Source of the DNA: Succinimonas amylolytica DSM 2873
Lineage (GTDB): Bacteria > Pseudomonadota > Gammaproteobacteria > Enterobacterales > Succinivibrionaceae
Direction of reading: 5' to 3'
Length of the DNA: 43,980 nt
Assembly: GCF_000378405.1 (NCBI RefSeq)
Contig: NZ_KB899640.1
Span: forward strand, 27,957 to 71,936
Part shown: in pieces, positions 32,208 through 41,454 of the stretch
Layout of the letters: every line of letters starts with the position of its first letter
Position numbering within the stretch: position 1 is the first letter of the stretch
Translations under genes and position numbers: made by a program
Notes under the pieces: generated by a model
Seen by the model: the letters and a program-made list of their open reading frames with translations, nothing else
What the model was told of the DNA's origin: nothing
Database searches by the model: none

Positions 32208-33341
32208 TCAATGAGCATAATGACTGATATCGTATGCTACGGTGGAAACCAGCGGTGCGGCAGTGGTCGATCCCAGAACGCACAGCGGCAGGAGGAGCGC
32301 GCAGGGAAGGAATAACAGAATATTCGAGCCCGCGGAACTTTCCTGTTTGATGTTTTCTCCTTCATTTGGCATTTCGGTGAGGAGCTTTCGGCAGCTTTCC
32401 TTTTTGCTGTCTCCTGAGCCTTCAGATCCGCTGTCCCCGGGCTGAGAGGTTTCTTCACCGCATTTTACCCCGCTGAGATCAAAATCCGGAAGCTCTCTGA
32501 TGTTCGGGGCTCCGGCCAGCATCGCCTCCATGTTTGTTGCCTGGGAGGTGCTGAAGAGCGGTATCTCCTTAACGCTGCTTTCCCGGAACATTTCTGAAAA
32601 GTCTCTGACCCTGGAGGTGTCGTAAAGAGGAACTCTTTCCAGATCCGCGGTATTCCGGAACATGGCCTGCATGCTGGTAACCCGCGAGGTATTAAGATTC
32701 GGTGCTCCCCGGGACATAAAGCTTGCCCCCGCGAACATGGCAGTCATTTTAACGGCATTTCCGGTATCCAGCTCCGGGAACGGGGTCTTTATCTCGGTCC
32801 GGGCGAACATCCGGCTCATATCGGTGATCCGGGAGGTGTCCAGATTTTTGGGGAGAGCGCTAAGTCGGCATCCTTCAAAAAGGCCGTAGAGAGAGGTAAC
32901 CTCCTTCGCAAACACGATTTCAAAATCCATGCGATCCGTTACCTGGCAGATCCGGGCAAAGGGGGAGCGCTTTTCCGGCGCGGGGCCGAGGTCATAGGCA
33001 ATTACCAGCTTTTTAAGGGTATGCTTTTCGATGGAGTAGAGGAGATCCTTTCCGGTGTCGTTAAAGCCGGTGAGAGTTTTTTCAGAAAGGGCGGCCGGTA
33101 GATTCCCCGCCCGGATCTCCCTGAAGTAGCCCAGCATAAAGTCCGTTTCGGAGTCTTTCATGTATTCCGGGGCTTTATTGTCAGATTTGCTCTGAGAGTC
33201 GCCTGCGGTATCGTATTGAAAGGCGCTTTTCTGGTTATGATAGTCTTTGGCGGAGGTAGAGCAGGAGCATAGGGCGGCCAGTATCAGACCGGACAGCAGT
33301 GCGAGAGACAGCTTTCGCAGAAATATTGGAACAGGCTTCAT
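32208..33341 (-). CDS. BspA-like (DUF285) repeat lipoprotein, short paralogue
   Basis: A 377-residue paralogue of the protein encoded just downstream. It shares the signal (LALLSGLILAALCSC; LCSC with Cys27 is an acceptable but unusual lipobox), the AFQYDT linker, the block KHTLKKLVIAYDLGPAP, the solenoid start AKEVTSLYGLFEGCRLSALP and the hydrophobic C-terminus, but has only about five repeats (MSRMFART, MTAMFAGA, MQAMFRNT, FSEMFRES, MEAMLAGA). The size difference comes almost wholly from repeat number, suggesting expansion or contraction by recombination. It starts 126 bases upstream of the long paralogue and may share a promoter. A role in surface binding is inferred only from the family. 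Confidence 0.8.
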   Translation of the reverse strand: MKPVPIFLRKLSLALLSGLILAALCSCSTSAKDYHNQKSAFQYDTAGDSQSKSDNKAPEYMKDSETDFMLGYFREIRAGNLPAALSEKTLTGFNDTGKDLLYSIEKHTLKKLVIAYDLGPAPEKRSPFARICQVTDRMDFEIVFAKEVTSLYGLFEGCRLSALPKNLDTSRITDMSRMFARTEIKTPFPELDTGNAVKMTAMFAGASFMSRGAPNLNTSRVTSMQAMFRNTADLERVPLYDTSRVRDFSEMFRESSVKEIPLFSTSQATNMEAMLAGAPNIRELPDFDLSGVKCGEETSQPGDSGSEGSGDSKKESCRKLLTEMPNEGENIKQESSAGSNILLFLPCALLLPLCVLGSTTAAPLVSTVAYDISHYAH

Positions 33342-33403
33342 TTTGAATTGTTAAAACTTTGTTAAAAAGTAATAAAATTGTAAACAAACTTATGCCAAAA
33401 ACC

Positions 33404-33520
33404 TTAGGCTGTCAATGCTTTTTGCTGTTTCGGAAAAGCGGCGCAAGCTATCAGCGTTTTGTTTTCGTTACTATTCATCAGCCTGCTTTCAGGTTTTATC
33501 TGTTGTACCGTATATGCCAT
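33404..33520 (-). CDS. Short ORF with strong ribosome-binding site, probable truncated gene
   Basis: A 38-residue leftward frame, MAYTVQQIKPESRLMNSNEN and onward, preceded by AGAGGTGAT at ideal spacing. I do not recognise it. It lies between the lipoprotein genes and the 47-base repeat at 33594 that also occurs upstream of the recombinase module at 43.8 kb. It is plausibly the surviving start of a mobile-element gene, cut off where sequence similarity to the element ends. Confidence 0.35.
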   Translation of the reverse strand: MAYTVQQIKPESRLMNSNENKTLIACAAFPKQQKALTA

Positions 33521-33593
33521 AGATCACCTCTTTTGGGTGTCCAGTTTTTTGTTCGCCTCCCCTTTAACTCCGGGGACTTTTTTGGCCCCTTGC

Positions 33594-33640
33594 TTATCTA
33601 ATGGGCGTGAAAGGGCGATTTTGACGAAACGAAAAGAAAA
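33594..33640 (+). repeat. 47-base direct repeat, copy 1
   Basis: Shares TTATCTAATGGGCGT, then AAA, then TTTTGACGAA and a final AGAAAA with 43843-43889 (about 36 of 47 positions, no gaps). In copy 2 the arms GCGTCAAA and TTTTGACG can form a hairpin just upstream of the recombinase-module HTH gene. Copy 1 lies 342 bases upstream of the ATPase/nuclease start. Confidence 0.6.
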
Positions 33641-33935
33641 AAAATTTTCCGAAGGCCGAGAAGCGAACAAAATGAGGGGGAGTCTGAAAAGGTCAGGGAA
33701 TCAGCAACATGAATTCCAGAGAGCGATCTGGTGAAGCGTATATATTTTTGGTGGCTTATGGAAAATTTATGCTTTAATCCATATCAAAGAGTAAGATGCC
33801 GGCGGTTGACGATCAAGCAGGTTGTGGGATAATGACGATGACAGAGCCTTTCTGCGCTTAAATCACTCTGTGAACAGCAGACCAGAGAAAGGCCTTTTCA
33901 GAGGTGATGGTCAGATTCAAAGGTGGAACGGTATT

Positions 33936-35708
33936 TTGAAGTATATTGGTATCGGAACTGAATTTTTTCATGAACTTATTGAAAATGACTGCTATTACGT
34001 AGATAAGACTCCGCTCATCAGAACCGTGTTTAAGGAATCAGCTACCAATGCCTTTCTCATTATGAGACCAAGACGTTTCGGCAAAACCCTAACCATGTCT
34101 ACCTTCTATGACTTTCTGTCTCTGAATACCGACAATCCCGGCGATGTATCACTTCAGGAAAAATGGTTCAAAGACACCAAAATCTTTGAGGATAAGGAAT
34201 TCTGCAGCAAGTACATGGGGAAGTTTCCGGTAATCTTTATTTCCCTGAAGGCAGTTTCCGGTAATGATTTTATCGGAGCCTATGAACAGTTTGGCAGTAT
34301 TATTTTCAATCTGTACAATTCTTTCAATTATTTGGCAGACAGTCCAAAACTCAGCGATACGGAAATCAGAACTTTTAAAGACGTGGCTGATAATGAGGAT
34401 TATATCTGTGATATCAAAAACAAAAACAAAATTAAGAATTCATTAAGCAATCTGCTGATGTTTCTTAGCAAGCATCACGGCATTAATCCGATCCTGCTTA
34501 TTGATGAATATGACGTTCCGATTGCCAAAGCGGCCCATAACGGCTACTACAAGGAAATGATTGACATCATAAGTCCGTTCTTAAGCAATGCCTTAAAAAC
34601 AAATACGTATTTGGACAGAGCCGTGCTTACCGGCTGTTTAAGAGCAGCCAAGGAAAGCATTTTTACCGGGCTCAATAATCTTCTGGTCTGCTCGGTTCTT
34701 GATGCCGGAAAAAAGGATATTTCAGAGGGAATAGGGTTTACCAAGGAGGAAACCCAGAAAGTTCTTTCATACTACGGACTTTCAGACTATTACGAAGATG
34801 TGAAAAACAATTATGACGGGTACCATTTTGGAACCACTCATATGTACTGCCCGTGGGATGTCATGAACTTCTGTGATGACAACTACAGAAAACTGAGTAA
34901 AGACAGAAATCTCATTCAGACCGGCGACTACTGGATAAATACCAGCGGTAACGATGTTATCGAAGAATTTATGGGTTTTATAGAGCCGGATGACGTTGAC
35001 AAGATGCAAAGCCTTCTGGACGGGGAATCCATTACCGCGGAGGTAAGAGCGGCGCTGTGCTACGGAGATTTAGAGAAACACGACATCAATGATTTCTGGA
35101 CTCTGCTGCTTTATACCGGCTATCTCACCTTTGATCCGCAGTACAGATCCGCTAACAAACATGAGTGCCGGCTGTATATTCCGAATGAGGAAATCAGGGA
35201 TTGCTTCAAGTCGAAAATCATGGATTTCTATAAAAATGACAGCGTTATGAGGAATAGCATCGGTAATCTGATAAAAGGATTTTTCTCGGGGGACGCCGGA
35301 TCTGTCGAGGACTGCCTTAACGAGCTTCTGGCCAAATATGTGTCCATAAGAGACTTCTCCGTCAATGCTCCGAAGGAAAACTATTACCACGGCTTCATGA
35401 ACGGATTACTGGCAAACGGCACATCGCTCATTGAAGAGCAGAAATCCAATTTTGAGTCAGGAAACGGCTATATCGATTTGATAATCAAGTCTCTGAAGAA
35501 CAGAGGCGTTATCGTAATTCTGGAACTTAAACAGACTGCTGATGAAAATGAAGACAAGTTTCTGATTGCCGAGGATGCCATCGCTCAGATAGTCAGAAAG
35601 AAATATGCCGACCCGTATGTCAAAAGAAAGGATATTAAAGCAGTTCATTCCTACGGCATCTGTTTCTGTAAAAAGGAATGTACTGTTGCGGGCAAAAAAC
35701 TGAAATAA
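33936..35708 (+). CDS. DUF1703-type protein: AAA-like ATPase with PD-(D/E)XK nuclease
   Basis: About 590 residues. The N-terminal AAA_ATPase_like domain has the family opening YIGIGTEFFHELIENDCYYVDKT, the P-loop variant RPRRFGKTLTMS and the Walker B-like ILLIDEYDVPI. The C-terminal PD-(D/E)XK_9 domain has ESGNGYIDLIIKS and VIVILELKQTAD (Asp and ExK). These proteins are abundant in gut bacteria, often in many copies; their role is unresolved, with mobile-element or defence functions proposed. I use the TTG at 33936 (AAGGTGG upstream), which puts the conserved opening at the very N-terminus; the frame is open to a TTG at 33822. The gene is clearly AT-richer than the genes to its left, consistent with horizontal transfer. 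Confidence 0.82.
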   Translation: MKYIGIGTEFFHELIENDCYYVDKTPLIRTVFKESATNAFLIMRPRRFGKTLTMSTFYDFLSLNTDNPGDVSLQEKWFKDTKIFEDKEFCSKYMGKFPVIFISLKAVSGNDFIGAYEQFGSIIFNLYNSFNYLADSPKLSDTEIRTFKDVADNEDYICDIKNKNKIKNSLSNLLMFLSKHHGINPILLIDEYDVPIAKAAHNGYYKEMIDIISPFLSNALKTNTYLDRAVLTGCLRAAKESIFTGLNNLLVCSVLDAGKKDISEGIGFTKEETQKVLSYYGLSDYYEDVKNNYDGYHFGTTHMYCPWDVMNFCDDNYRKLSKDRNLIQTGDYWINTSGNDVIEEFMGFIEPDDVDKMQSLLDGESITAEVRAALCYGDLEKHDINDFWTLLLYTGYLTFDPQYRSANKHECRLYIPNEEIRDCFKSKIMDFYKNDSVMRNSIGNLIKGFFSGDAGSVEDCLNELLAKYVSIRDFSVNAPKENYYHGFMNGLLANGTSLIEEQKSNFESGNGYIDLIIKSLKNRGVIVILELKQTADENEDKFLIAEDAIAQIVRKKYADPYVKRKDIKAVHSYGICFCKKECTVAGKKLK

Positions 35709-35778
35709 AATGTTCAGCCATGGCAACTGAATCAAAGACAACTTGACCGGCAAAAGACCGACCAAGCTGCCGACTGAT

Positions 35779-37467
35779 TCAGTCCTTTTTGTAAAATTCC
35801 GTAACGTATCCCGCAGCTTGCAGGATTAGCCCTTTTGCCCATGACAGTGTACGTCCCATCTCTTCGCACAATGCCTCCAGACTTACCCGCGGATCTGCCT
35901 CGATAACCAGCTCGTCATGTATGTGCATCACGATGCTGCAATGCCGTAAGGTCTGCATGGCATAGCAGAGAATGTCCCTTGAGATGGCCTGGACGATGTT
36001 CTCCACTAATTTGGGGCCGTAGCTCTCAATGCGTTCCCACCTCTTGGCGGTTCCCACTCCTTCGTAGGTAACACTCTCCCCGCCGAACTGGTTCATGCCG
36101 ATGCGAGGCTTCACGTAGGCAAGATTTCTGCCGGAAGGCAAAGTGATGAAGAGCATGCTGATTCTGCAGGTAAATGCAAGCTCGTGGGTTTCAGCGGTGG
36201 TGCGTTCAGTGATGGCCTTCATAACAGCATGGTCTACTGCCCACCAGAACTTCACGATATTGGGATTGGAGTTCCGCCAGGCGGTAACCAGGGGCTGCAG
36301 TTCCTTCTCCTTAAGCCCCATCTCAAGAGCCCCCATGGCTGTTAAAGCGCCGGTTCCGCCTTCGTATCCGCAGTTGTGGATAAGGTGTCCTGACACTGAA
36401 AACCGGTACCTGGGCCCGGCATTGAGGATGTCGTAAACAGGCATAACCCCGCAGCAGCGGAAAGGAGCAGAGGAAGCCCGGGATCTGCCAACCCGGACGA
36501 GGGGCAGATTGTCGTATGCGGCATCACCGAAAAGCATTGGCTCAGTACGCCCTTTGACATACACCGGATGATCTCCGGTGGCGGTGAGACCATCGTAGCT
36601 GATGACTTCCTTCAGTCCCCGGAATAGCAGCCCTTCGTGATGCACCCAGGATTCGCCGTCCCAGAGCAGATCATCAGGACAGATTTTCTCAATCGGAACC
36701 ATGCCTCTCTTGGTATGAACCAGTTCCCCGGCGGCGATACAGCTAAATTCCGCTATCTTGCCTTTCTGCCTTAAGTGCCCGTTCACGCCATGCTTTTCTA
36801 CCGGAACCTTGAACATCTGGCTCGCGCTCATGCAGTAGATATCGCCGCCGTTTCTGAAGAGCTCCATGCGCCATTTCTCCCGGAAAGCCAGGCAATCATC
36901 CGGGCTTCAATGGCTGAAAAGTCCGCTACATAAAAGAGCTTTCCCTGCGGCGGGATAAAGGCCGTGCGCACGAGCTGAGACAATGTATCCGGCACATCCT
37001 CATAAAGCATGGAGACCGCGTCCTAATCCCCGGAACGGACGAGAGCGCGGGCCTGGTCTAAATCACTCATACTGTTCCGGCAAAGATTCTGCAATTGGAT
37101 ATTTTTGCTGGAAAATTTGAACATCTCCCACTTGTCGGGAGCGTGCCGAGGAAGATTGCGGGTTCAGCCGCCGTTGCTCTGGGTAGGAGCGCAGGGCTTA
37201 CAGAAGTAGCGGATGAGATCCTTTCCCTCGGTGAGCTTCTGCTTCTCAAGCCCCAGTACCGCGCCGACGCCCTTCAAGAGACTGGGGGAGTCCCAGTGTT
37301 GCCGCCCACACCATGTCGCAGCGCCAGCCTTCCGGGTTGAGATAGGTACCTGAAGGAAGTCCGAGATACCGGGAAAGACAGATTCTCTCAAAGGACGCGT
37401 TGTAGCTGTGTTTGATGACCTTCTCGTCGGTGAGCGCCTTAAGAACCGGCACTTTCTCCCGTATCAA
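35779..37467 (-). pseudogene. Decayed phage-type DNA polymerase I with embedded mini-intein
   Basis: Fragments in shifting frames match a phage family A polymerase in order. Part of the exonuclease-like region is VIKHSYNASFERICLSRYLG. After a frameshift near 37270 come GLEKQKLTEGKDLIRYFCKP, an in-frame TGA in NGG-stop-TRNLPRHAPDKW, an in-frame TAG at 37023-37025 (RSGD-stop-DAVSMLYEDVPD), motif A FYVADFSAIEARMIAWLSG, a one-base frameshift near 36874, motif B split by the intein (QKGKIAEFS then CGYEGGTGAL), and motif C IVMHIHDELVIEA. The N-terminal part is missing and the 65-base repeat lies just beyond it. At least two stops and two frameshifts make it non-functional. It is a relic of a prophage replication gene. 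Confidence 0.85.
36373..36741 (-). other. Mini-intein (Hint domain) within the polymerase gene
   Basis: A 123-residue insertion with the protein-splicing blocks in order: N-terminal Cys in CIAAGELVHTKRGMVPIEKI (block A), GLTATGDHPVYV with TxxH (block B), PVYDILNAGPRYRFSVSG (block F), and C-terminal HLIHN followed by extein Cys (block G). There is no homing-endonuclease domain. The site is inside polymerase motif B, between AEFS and CGYEGG, the kind of conserved active-site position inteins favour. The intein frame is open and keeps all splicing residues, although the host gene is broken both by stops upstream and by a frameshift just before it. Confidence 0.85.
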
Positions 37468-37495
37468 AATCTACATAGGCTCCGAAATCCCTATG

Positions 37496-37560
37496 CTGAG
37501 TACGATACAAAGTCTTGCCGCATAAGGCTTTGAAGCTTGTACAGGCTGGCAGGATTACTT
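37496..37560 (+). repeat. Dispersed 65-base repeat, copy 2
   Basis: Second copy of the repeat at 27918-27982, same orientation, 59 of 65 identical. It begins 29 bases beyond the truncated end of the polymerase relic, so it may mark the junction where that relic was cut. Confidence 0.75.
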
Positions 37561-38204
37561 CTGCACTTCGGGCTTGTCGGGTACGGAACAATCACATATA
37601 AAACTTCAATTCCCTCTTCATAACATACATTTTCATGCACCTTGGCAAGCGGTTGGTGAACAGATGAACGAGGCGCCTATGAAACTACAACTCCTTCCGC
37701 CAGCATTATCAGAATCAATTCAACAATCCTTCAATATCCAGTAATACCAGAGTTCTCTGAATTTTGTTCTAACTGAATATTCCTCGCTTCTGTCTTTCCG
37801 GCCTTGATATTTTGCCATAATATTTTGGCAACTGACAAAATGAAGCACTACATTTCTCTTGAACGATTACATATCAATCCCTTTGATCGTAGTTTTTCCG
37901 GCTTTTTCTGTTTTCTGGCGGGATGTTCAGGATGGCAGCATTCTGTTGCCGTCAAAATTATGACCAGTGTTATTTGAGATAAGTTGGGGTCTTCTTGAGT
38001 GCTGAAGCATCCAGGATGCACCGTTAAAATCAACGGCAGCACAATTGATTTTCGGAGATTATGGTGATTGGCATGATTCTTTCATAAATAATGATGTGGG
38101 TGAGAATCCCAGGATTATAACGATCTGCCGAAGCAGTGCGAAGCCAGAAAAGCATACACGGAATAGCGGACTCGTAACGAAATGATAGCTCAAGAGATTT
38201 AATA
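37561..38204. other. Gene-free region upstream of flagellin
   Basis: About 640 bases with no supported gene on either strand; short leftward frames near 37850-38270 lack family features. It should contain the flagellin promoter. I looked for a sigma28 site (TAAA, 15 bases, GCCGATAA) and found no convincing match. Confidence 0.35.
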
Positions 38205-39761
38205 ATGGCCTTGTATGTAAATACCAACGTTTCATCGCTGAACGCGTGCCGTAATCTTGCAAACGCCACAGGCTCTTTGGATACCGTTTTTAAGCGTCTG
38301 GCCTCTGGTCTCAGAATAAATAGTGCCAGGGACGATGCCGCCGGTCTTCAGATTTCGGATCGGCTCACTTCTCAGATTAACGGCCTCAACCAGGGAAACC
38401 GTAATGCCCAGGATGGCATTTCCTTCTGTCAGACAGCCGAGGGGGCTCTGGATGAAATGACCAACATGTATCAGCGTATCCGCACGCTGGCCATTCAGTC
38501 AGCAAACGGCACCAATTCCGCTGCGGATCGCAAGGCTATTCAGCAGGAGGTCAGTCAGCTTTGCGAGGAAATCACCCGAATCGGAAACGATACTACCTTT
38601 GGCGGCACTCATATTCTTGATCAGTCTCTTACCGCTCCTACCGAATTCCAAGTTGGAGCCGATGCCAATGAGACCGTCAGCATCGATCTTACATCAGGGT
38701 TCAGAGTTGATGATGTTTTTCAGAAGCTGTACAACGAAGCAGATTCTGCAGAGAGAACCAGTCTTTTGAAAGCAGGTTTTGGTACCGGATTCGAGGTAGA
38801 CTGGAATGGCGATTCACCGGCTTTTGACGTGGAGCTAGATCCTTCAGCGCCATCAGGTGAATACAACATCAGAGTGGTTAACCAACTGGAACCGACAACG
38901 GTGCTTAAACATAATTCATCATTCGATCGGACGGTTACAGATAGTGACGGAAACCAGGTAGTTATTTTGGCTGAAGAAATGACATTTGGTGCTGGTACAT
39001 TGACGTTTTCGTATGGTTCGGGATCCAACGCTGGGAGTTTTACTATACAGGTGGATAATGGTGATACGATGGAGGATATCCGTAACAAATGTAGGGCTTT
39101 ACGGAGATCGGGTATAATTCCAATTGAGTGGACAACAGGACATACTGGGACAAGTCGTCATTCACAGATAATATTTAACTCGTTGAGAGGTGATATCAAT
39201 CGTCCCCTATCAGTCACTTCTACCGGTGATGAAGCACTAAAGGCTTTTGAATTTAATGTTGGGCCTGATTCTGATGTTCATTACAGAGATTATGATTGGA
39301 GTATTATGCAAGTCGGACGAGATGCTGTTATTGATATAGACGGTGAAAGATTTTCCAGCGATAGCGGTAACACTATTTACGATCCCTCAAGAGGTCTGCA
39401 TATCACCGGAAAGCGTGTTTCAGGTCCCTACAGACTTACGGTGGGAGCGGCCACGCCTTTTTCAGTGGAAACCGCCACCGATGCCCAAAACACTCTGGCA
39501 GTTGTGGACAAGTTCATTGCTGTCATTGACAGTAAAAGGGCGGAACTGGGGGCGGTACAGAACCGTCTGGAATCCGCCATCAGAAATCAGACCAATGTTT
39601 CTGAAAACGTCTCCGCAGCCAGAAGCCGCATCCGCGATGCTGACTTTGCCACCGAGACCGCGGCCATGATTCAGAAGAATATTCTTCAGCAGGCCTCCCG
39701 GAGCATTCTGAGCCAGGCAAACCAGAGACCTCAGATTGTGCTGTCCTTGCTCCAGTCTTAA
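38205..39761 (+). CDS. fliC: Flagellin
   Basis: A 518-residue filament subunit. The conserved N-terminal D0/D1 region (1-165) has ALYVNTNVSSLNACRNL, LASGLRINSARDDAAGLQIS and AQDGISFCQTAEGALDEM. The variable central region (about 165-400) should be surface exposed. The conserved C-terminal D1/D0 region has KRAELGAVQNRLESAIRN, VSENVSAARSRIRDADFATE and ILQQASRSILSQANQRPQ, ending VLSLLQS. Both ends needed for export and polymerisation are intact, so it is probably functional. It is a lone flagellar gene amid mobile-element debris, far from any assembly gene, and the central part is less GC-rich than the ends. It may be one of several flagellins, displaced by insertions or subject to recombination. 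The ribosome-binding site (AAGAG) is weak. Confidence 0.93.
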   Translation: MALYVNTNVSSLNACRNLANATGSLDTVFKRLASGLRINSARDDAAGLQISDRLTSQINGLNQGNRNAQDGISFCQTAEGALDEMTNMYQRIRTLAIQSANGTNSAADRKAIQQEVSQLCEEITRIGNDTTFGGTHILDQSLTAPTEFQVGADANETVSIDLTSGFRVDDVFQKLYNEADSAERTSLLKAGFGTGFEVDWNGDSPAFDVELDPSAPSGEYNIRVVNQLEPTTVLKHNSSFDRTVTDSDGNQVVILAEEMTFGAGTLTFSYGSGSNAGSFTIQVDNGDTMEDIRNKCRALRRSGIIPIEWTTGHTGTSRHSQIIFNSLRGDINRPLSVTSTGDEALKAFEFNVGPDSDVHYRDYDWSIMQVGRDAVIDIDGERFSSDSGNTIYDPSRGLHITGKRVSGPYRLTVGAATPFSVETATDAQNTLAVVDKFIAVIDSKRAELGAVQNRLESAIRNQTNVSENVSAARSRIRDADFATETAAMIQKNILQQASRSILSQANQRPQIVLSLLQS

Positions 39762-39849
39762 CAGAAAAATCATCTGGAACTCTTTTACCAGGGAATCTCT
39801 CACAGAATTTTTGATCAGCAGATTTGCCTTCAAAAAGAATCTCCTTTCT

Positions 39850-41454
39850 TTACCCATCAATCTCAGATCCGTTCTTGAACCGGAAAACCAGTCTCCCGTC
39901 AGCGTATGCGGTGGCATAGTCCAGAAGGGCGCACCAGAGGTTTTCGCTGAACTCCGTAACCCGTGTGTTCTGCCCTCTGAGATTTCTGATGAACTGCTCC
40001 ATGGCTCCCCGGCGCTCACGCATGTTCTGGATCTTCTTGTCCGCGGCATTCTTCTTCGCCTCGGTCTCATTGAACTTCTGGCTCAGCTCTTCAAAGCGGC
40101 TCTTGTACAGAGTCTGATCCTGCGGCACGGTGGCGTTCAGGTGAATCATATGCTGCAGCATGCCGTTAAGGTTTTCCATTTCGGAGAGCAGCTCGTCCCG
40201 TTTCTGCTCCAGCTCCGAAACATCCAGCGTTTTGAGCAGAGCTTCCTCGCAGGCTCTGATGGCGCTGTCGCTCCCGTCCAGCAGCTTGTTAAGCGCCCGG
40301 GTAAAACGCTCCCGGATATCCTTCTCCTCCAGAAACGGTGCGATGCAGACCTTGCCCTTGATTTTGTACTTCTGATTGCACCGCCATACCATCCGGCGGT
40401 ATTTGTCGTTGGAATGCCAGATCTTGTTGCCGTACCAGCCGCCGCATTCTCCGCATCTGATCTTGTGAGACAGGATATGAATGCCGCTGTGCCGGTTGTT
40501 TTCCGCCGTGCGCCGGGCAATCTCGGTCTGCACCATGTCAAAGGTTCCCGGATCGATAATGGCCTCATGGTTGTTCTCCACATAATACTGCGGCACTTCG
40601 CCCTGGTTAACCTTCATCTTCTTGGTCAGGAAATCCTCGCAGAACGTCTTCTGGAGAAGGGCGTCGCCTTTGTACTTCTCGTTGGTGAGGATGCTCAGCA
40701 CCGAGGGAGCGCTCCATTTATCGCACCCGGCGGGAGTCTTGATTTTCTCCTCCGTCAGTTTTTTAGCAATTTTGTAAGGCGTCATGCCTTTCAGGAACAG
40801 ACCGTAGATCCGCTTTACGGTTTTTGCCTGTTCCCTGTTAACCACCGGATTGCCGTCGGGGCCTTTGTCATAGCCTAAAAAATGCTTGTAGGGGATCGTG
40901 ACTTTCCCGTCGGCGAATCTCTTCCGATGTCCCCAGGTGCAGTTCTCGGAAATGCTCCGGCTCTCCTCCTGAGCCAGAGAGGACATGATGGTAAGCAGCA
41001 CCTCGCCCTTGGCATCAAATGTCCAGATATTCTCCTTCTCGAAGTACACCTCCGTGCCGTTTTCCTTAAGCTGTCTGATGGTGGTGAGGCTGTCCACCGT
41101 GTTGCGGGCAAACCGGCTCACCGACTTTGTGACGATAAGGTCGATCTTCCCGGCGAGGGCATCAGCGATCATGCTCTTGAAGCCTTCCCGGTGTTTGGTG
41201 CTGGTGCCGGTGATGCCCTCATCGGTGTACACGTTCACAAACTTCCAGTCATCGCGGCTCTTGATGTAATTGGTGTAGTAGTCCACCTGAGCCGTGTAGC
41301 TGGAGAACTGATCGTCGTGATCCGTGGATACCCGGGCGTAGCCTGCCACCTTGCGTTTACGGAGAGAGGCGATAGGGGCCGAGGTGAATCGTCCCAGGGT
41401 GGCCGGGATGGTCTGAACCTTCTTAGTCTTGACTGCTGCTGTCTGGGGTGTCAT
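39850..41454 (-). CDS. Large serine recombinase
   Basis: A 534-residue site-specific recombinase. The resolvase/invertase catalytic domain (about 35-175) has AGYARVSTDHDDQFSSY with Ser43 as nucleophile, TKSVSRFARNTVDSL and AQEESRSISENC. The recombinase domain (about 190-300) carries YGLFLKGMTPYKIAKKLTEE and DALLQKTFCEDFLTKK. A zinc beta-ribbon follows (IRCGECGGWYGN, then VWRCNQKYKIKG and C), then a coiled coil (about 400-480). It overlaps the end of the upstream recombinase gene by 32 bases, so the two are co-transcribed. Large serine recombinases of this form are typical of Firmicutes integrative elements. All landmarks are present; it looks functional. Confidence 0.92.
   Translation of the reverse strand: MTPQTAAVKTKKVQTIPATLGRFTSAPIASLRKRKVAGYARVSTDHDDQFSSYTAQVDYYTNYIKSRDDWKFVNVYTDEGITGTSTKHREGFKSMIADALAGKIDLIVTKSVSRFARNTVDSLTTIRQLKENGTEVYFEKENIWTFDAKGEVLLTIMSSLAQEESRSISENCTWGHRKRFADGKVTIPYKHFLGYDKGPDGNPVVNREQAKTVKRIYGLFLKGMTPYKIAKKLTEEKIKTPAGCDKWSAPSVLSILTNEKYKGDALLQKTFCEDFLTKKMKVNQGEVPQYYVENNHEAIIDPGTFDMVQTEIARRTAENNRHSGIHILSHKIRCGECGGWYGNKIWHSNDKYRRMVWRCNQKYKIKGKVCIAPFLEEKDIRERFTRALNKLLDGSDSAIRACEEALLKTLDVSELEQKRDELLSEMENLNGMLQHMIHLNATVPQDQTLYKSRFEELSQKFNETEAKKNAADKKIQNMRERRGAMEQFIRNLRGQNTRVTEFSENLWCALLDYATAYADGRLVFRFKNGSEIDG

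Noticed and set aside
39736-40878. 380-residue rightward ORF after flagellin
   Set aside because: Antisense of the intact 534-residue recombinase; no ribosome-binding site or recognisable domain.
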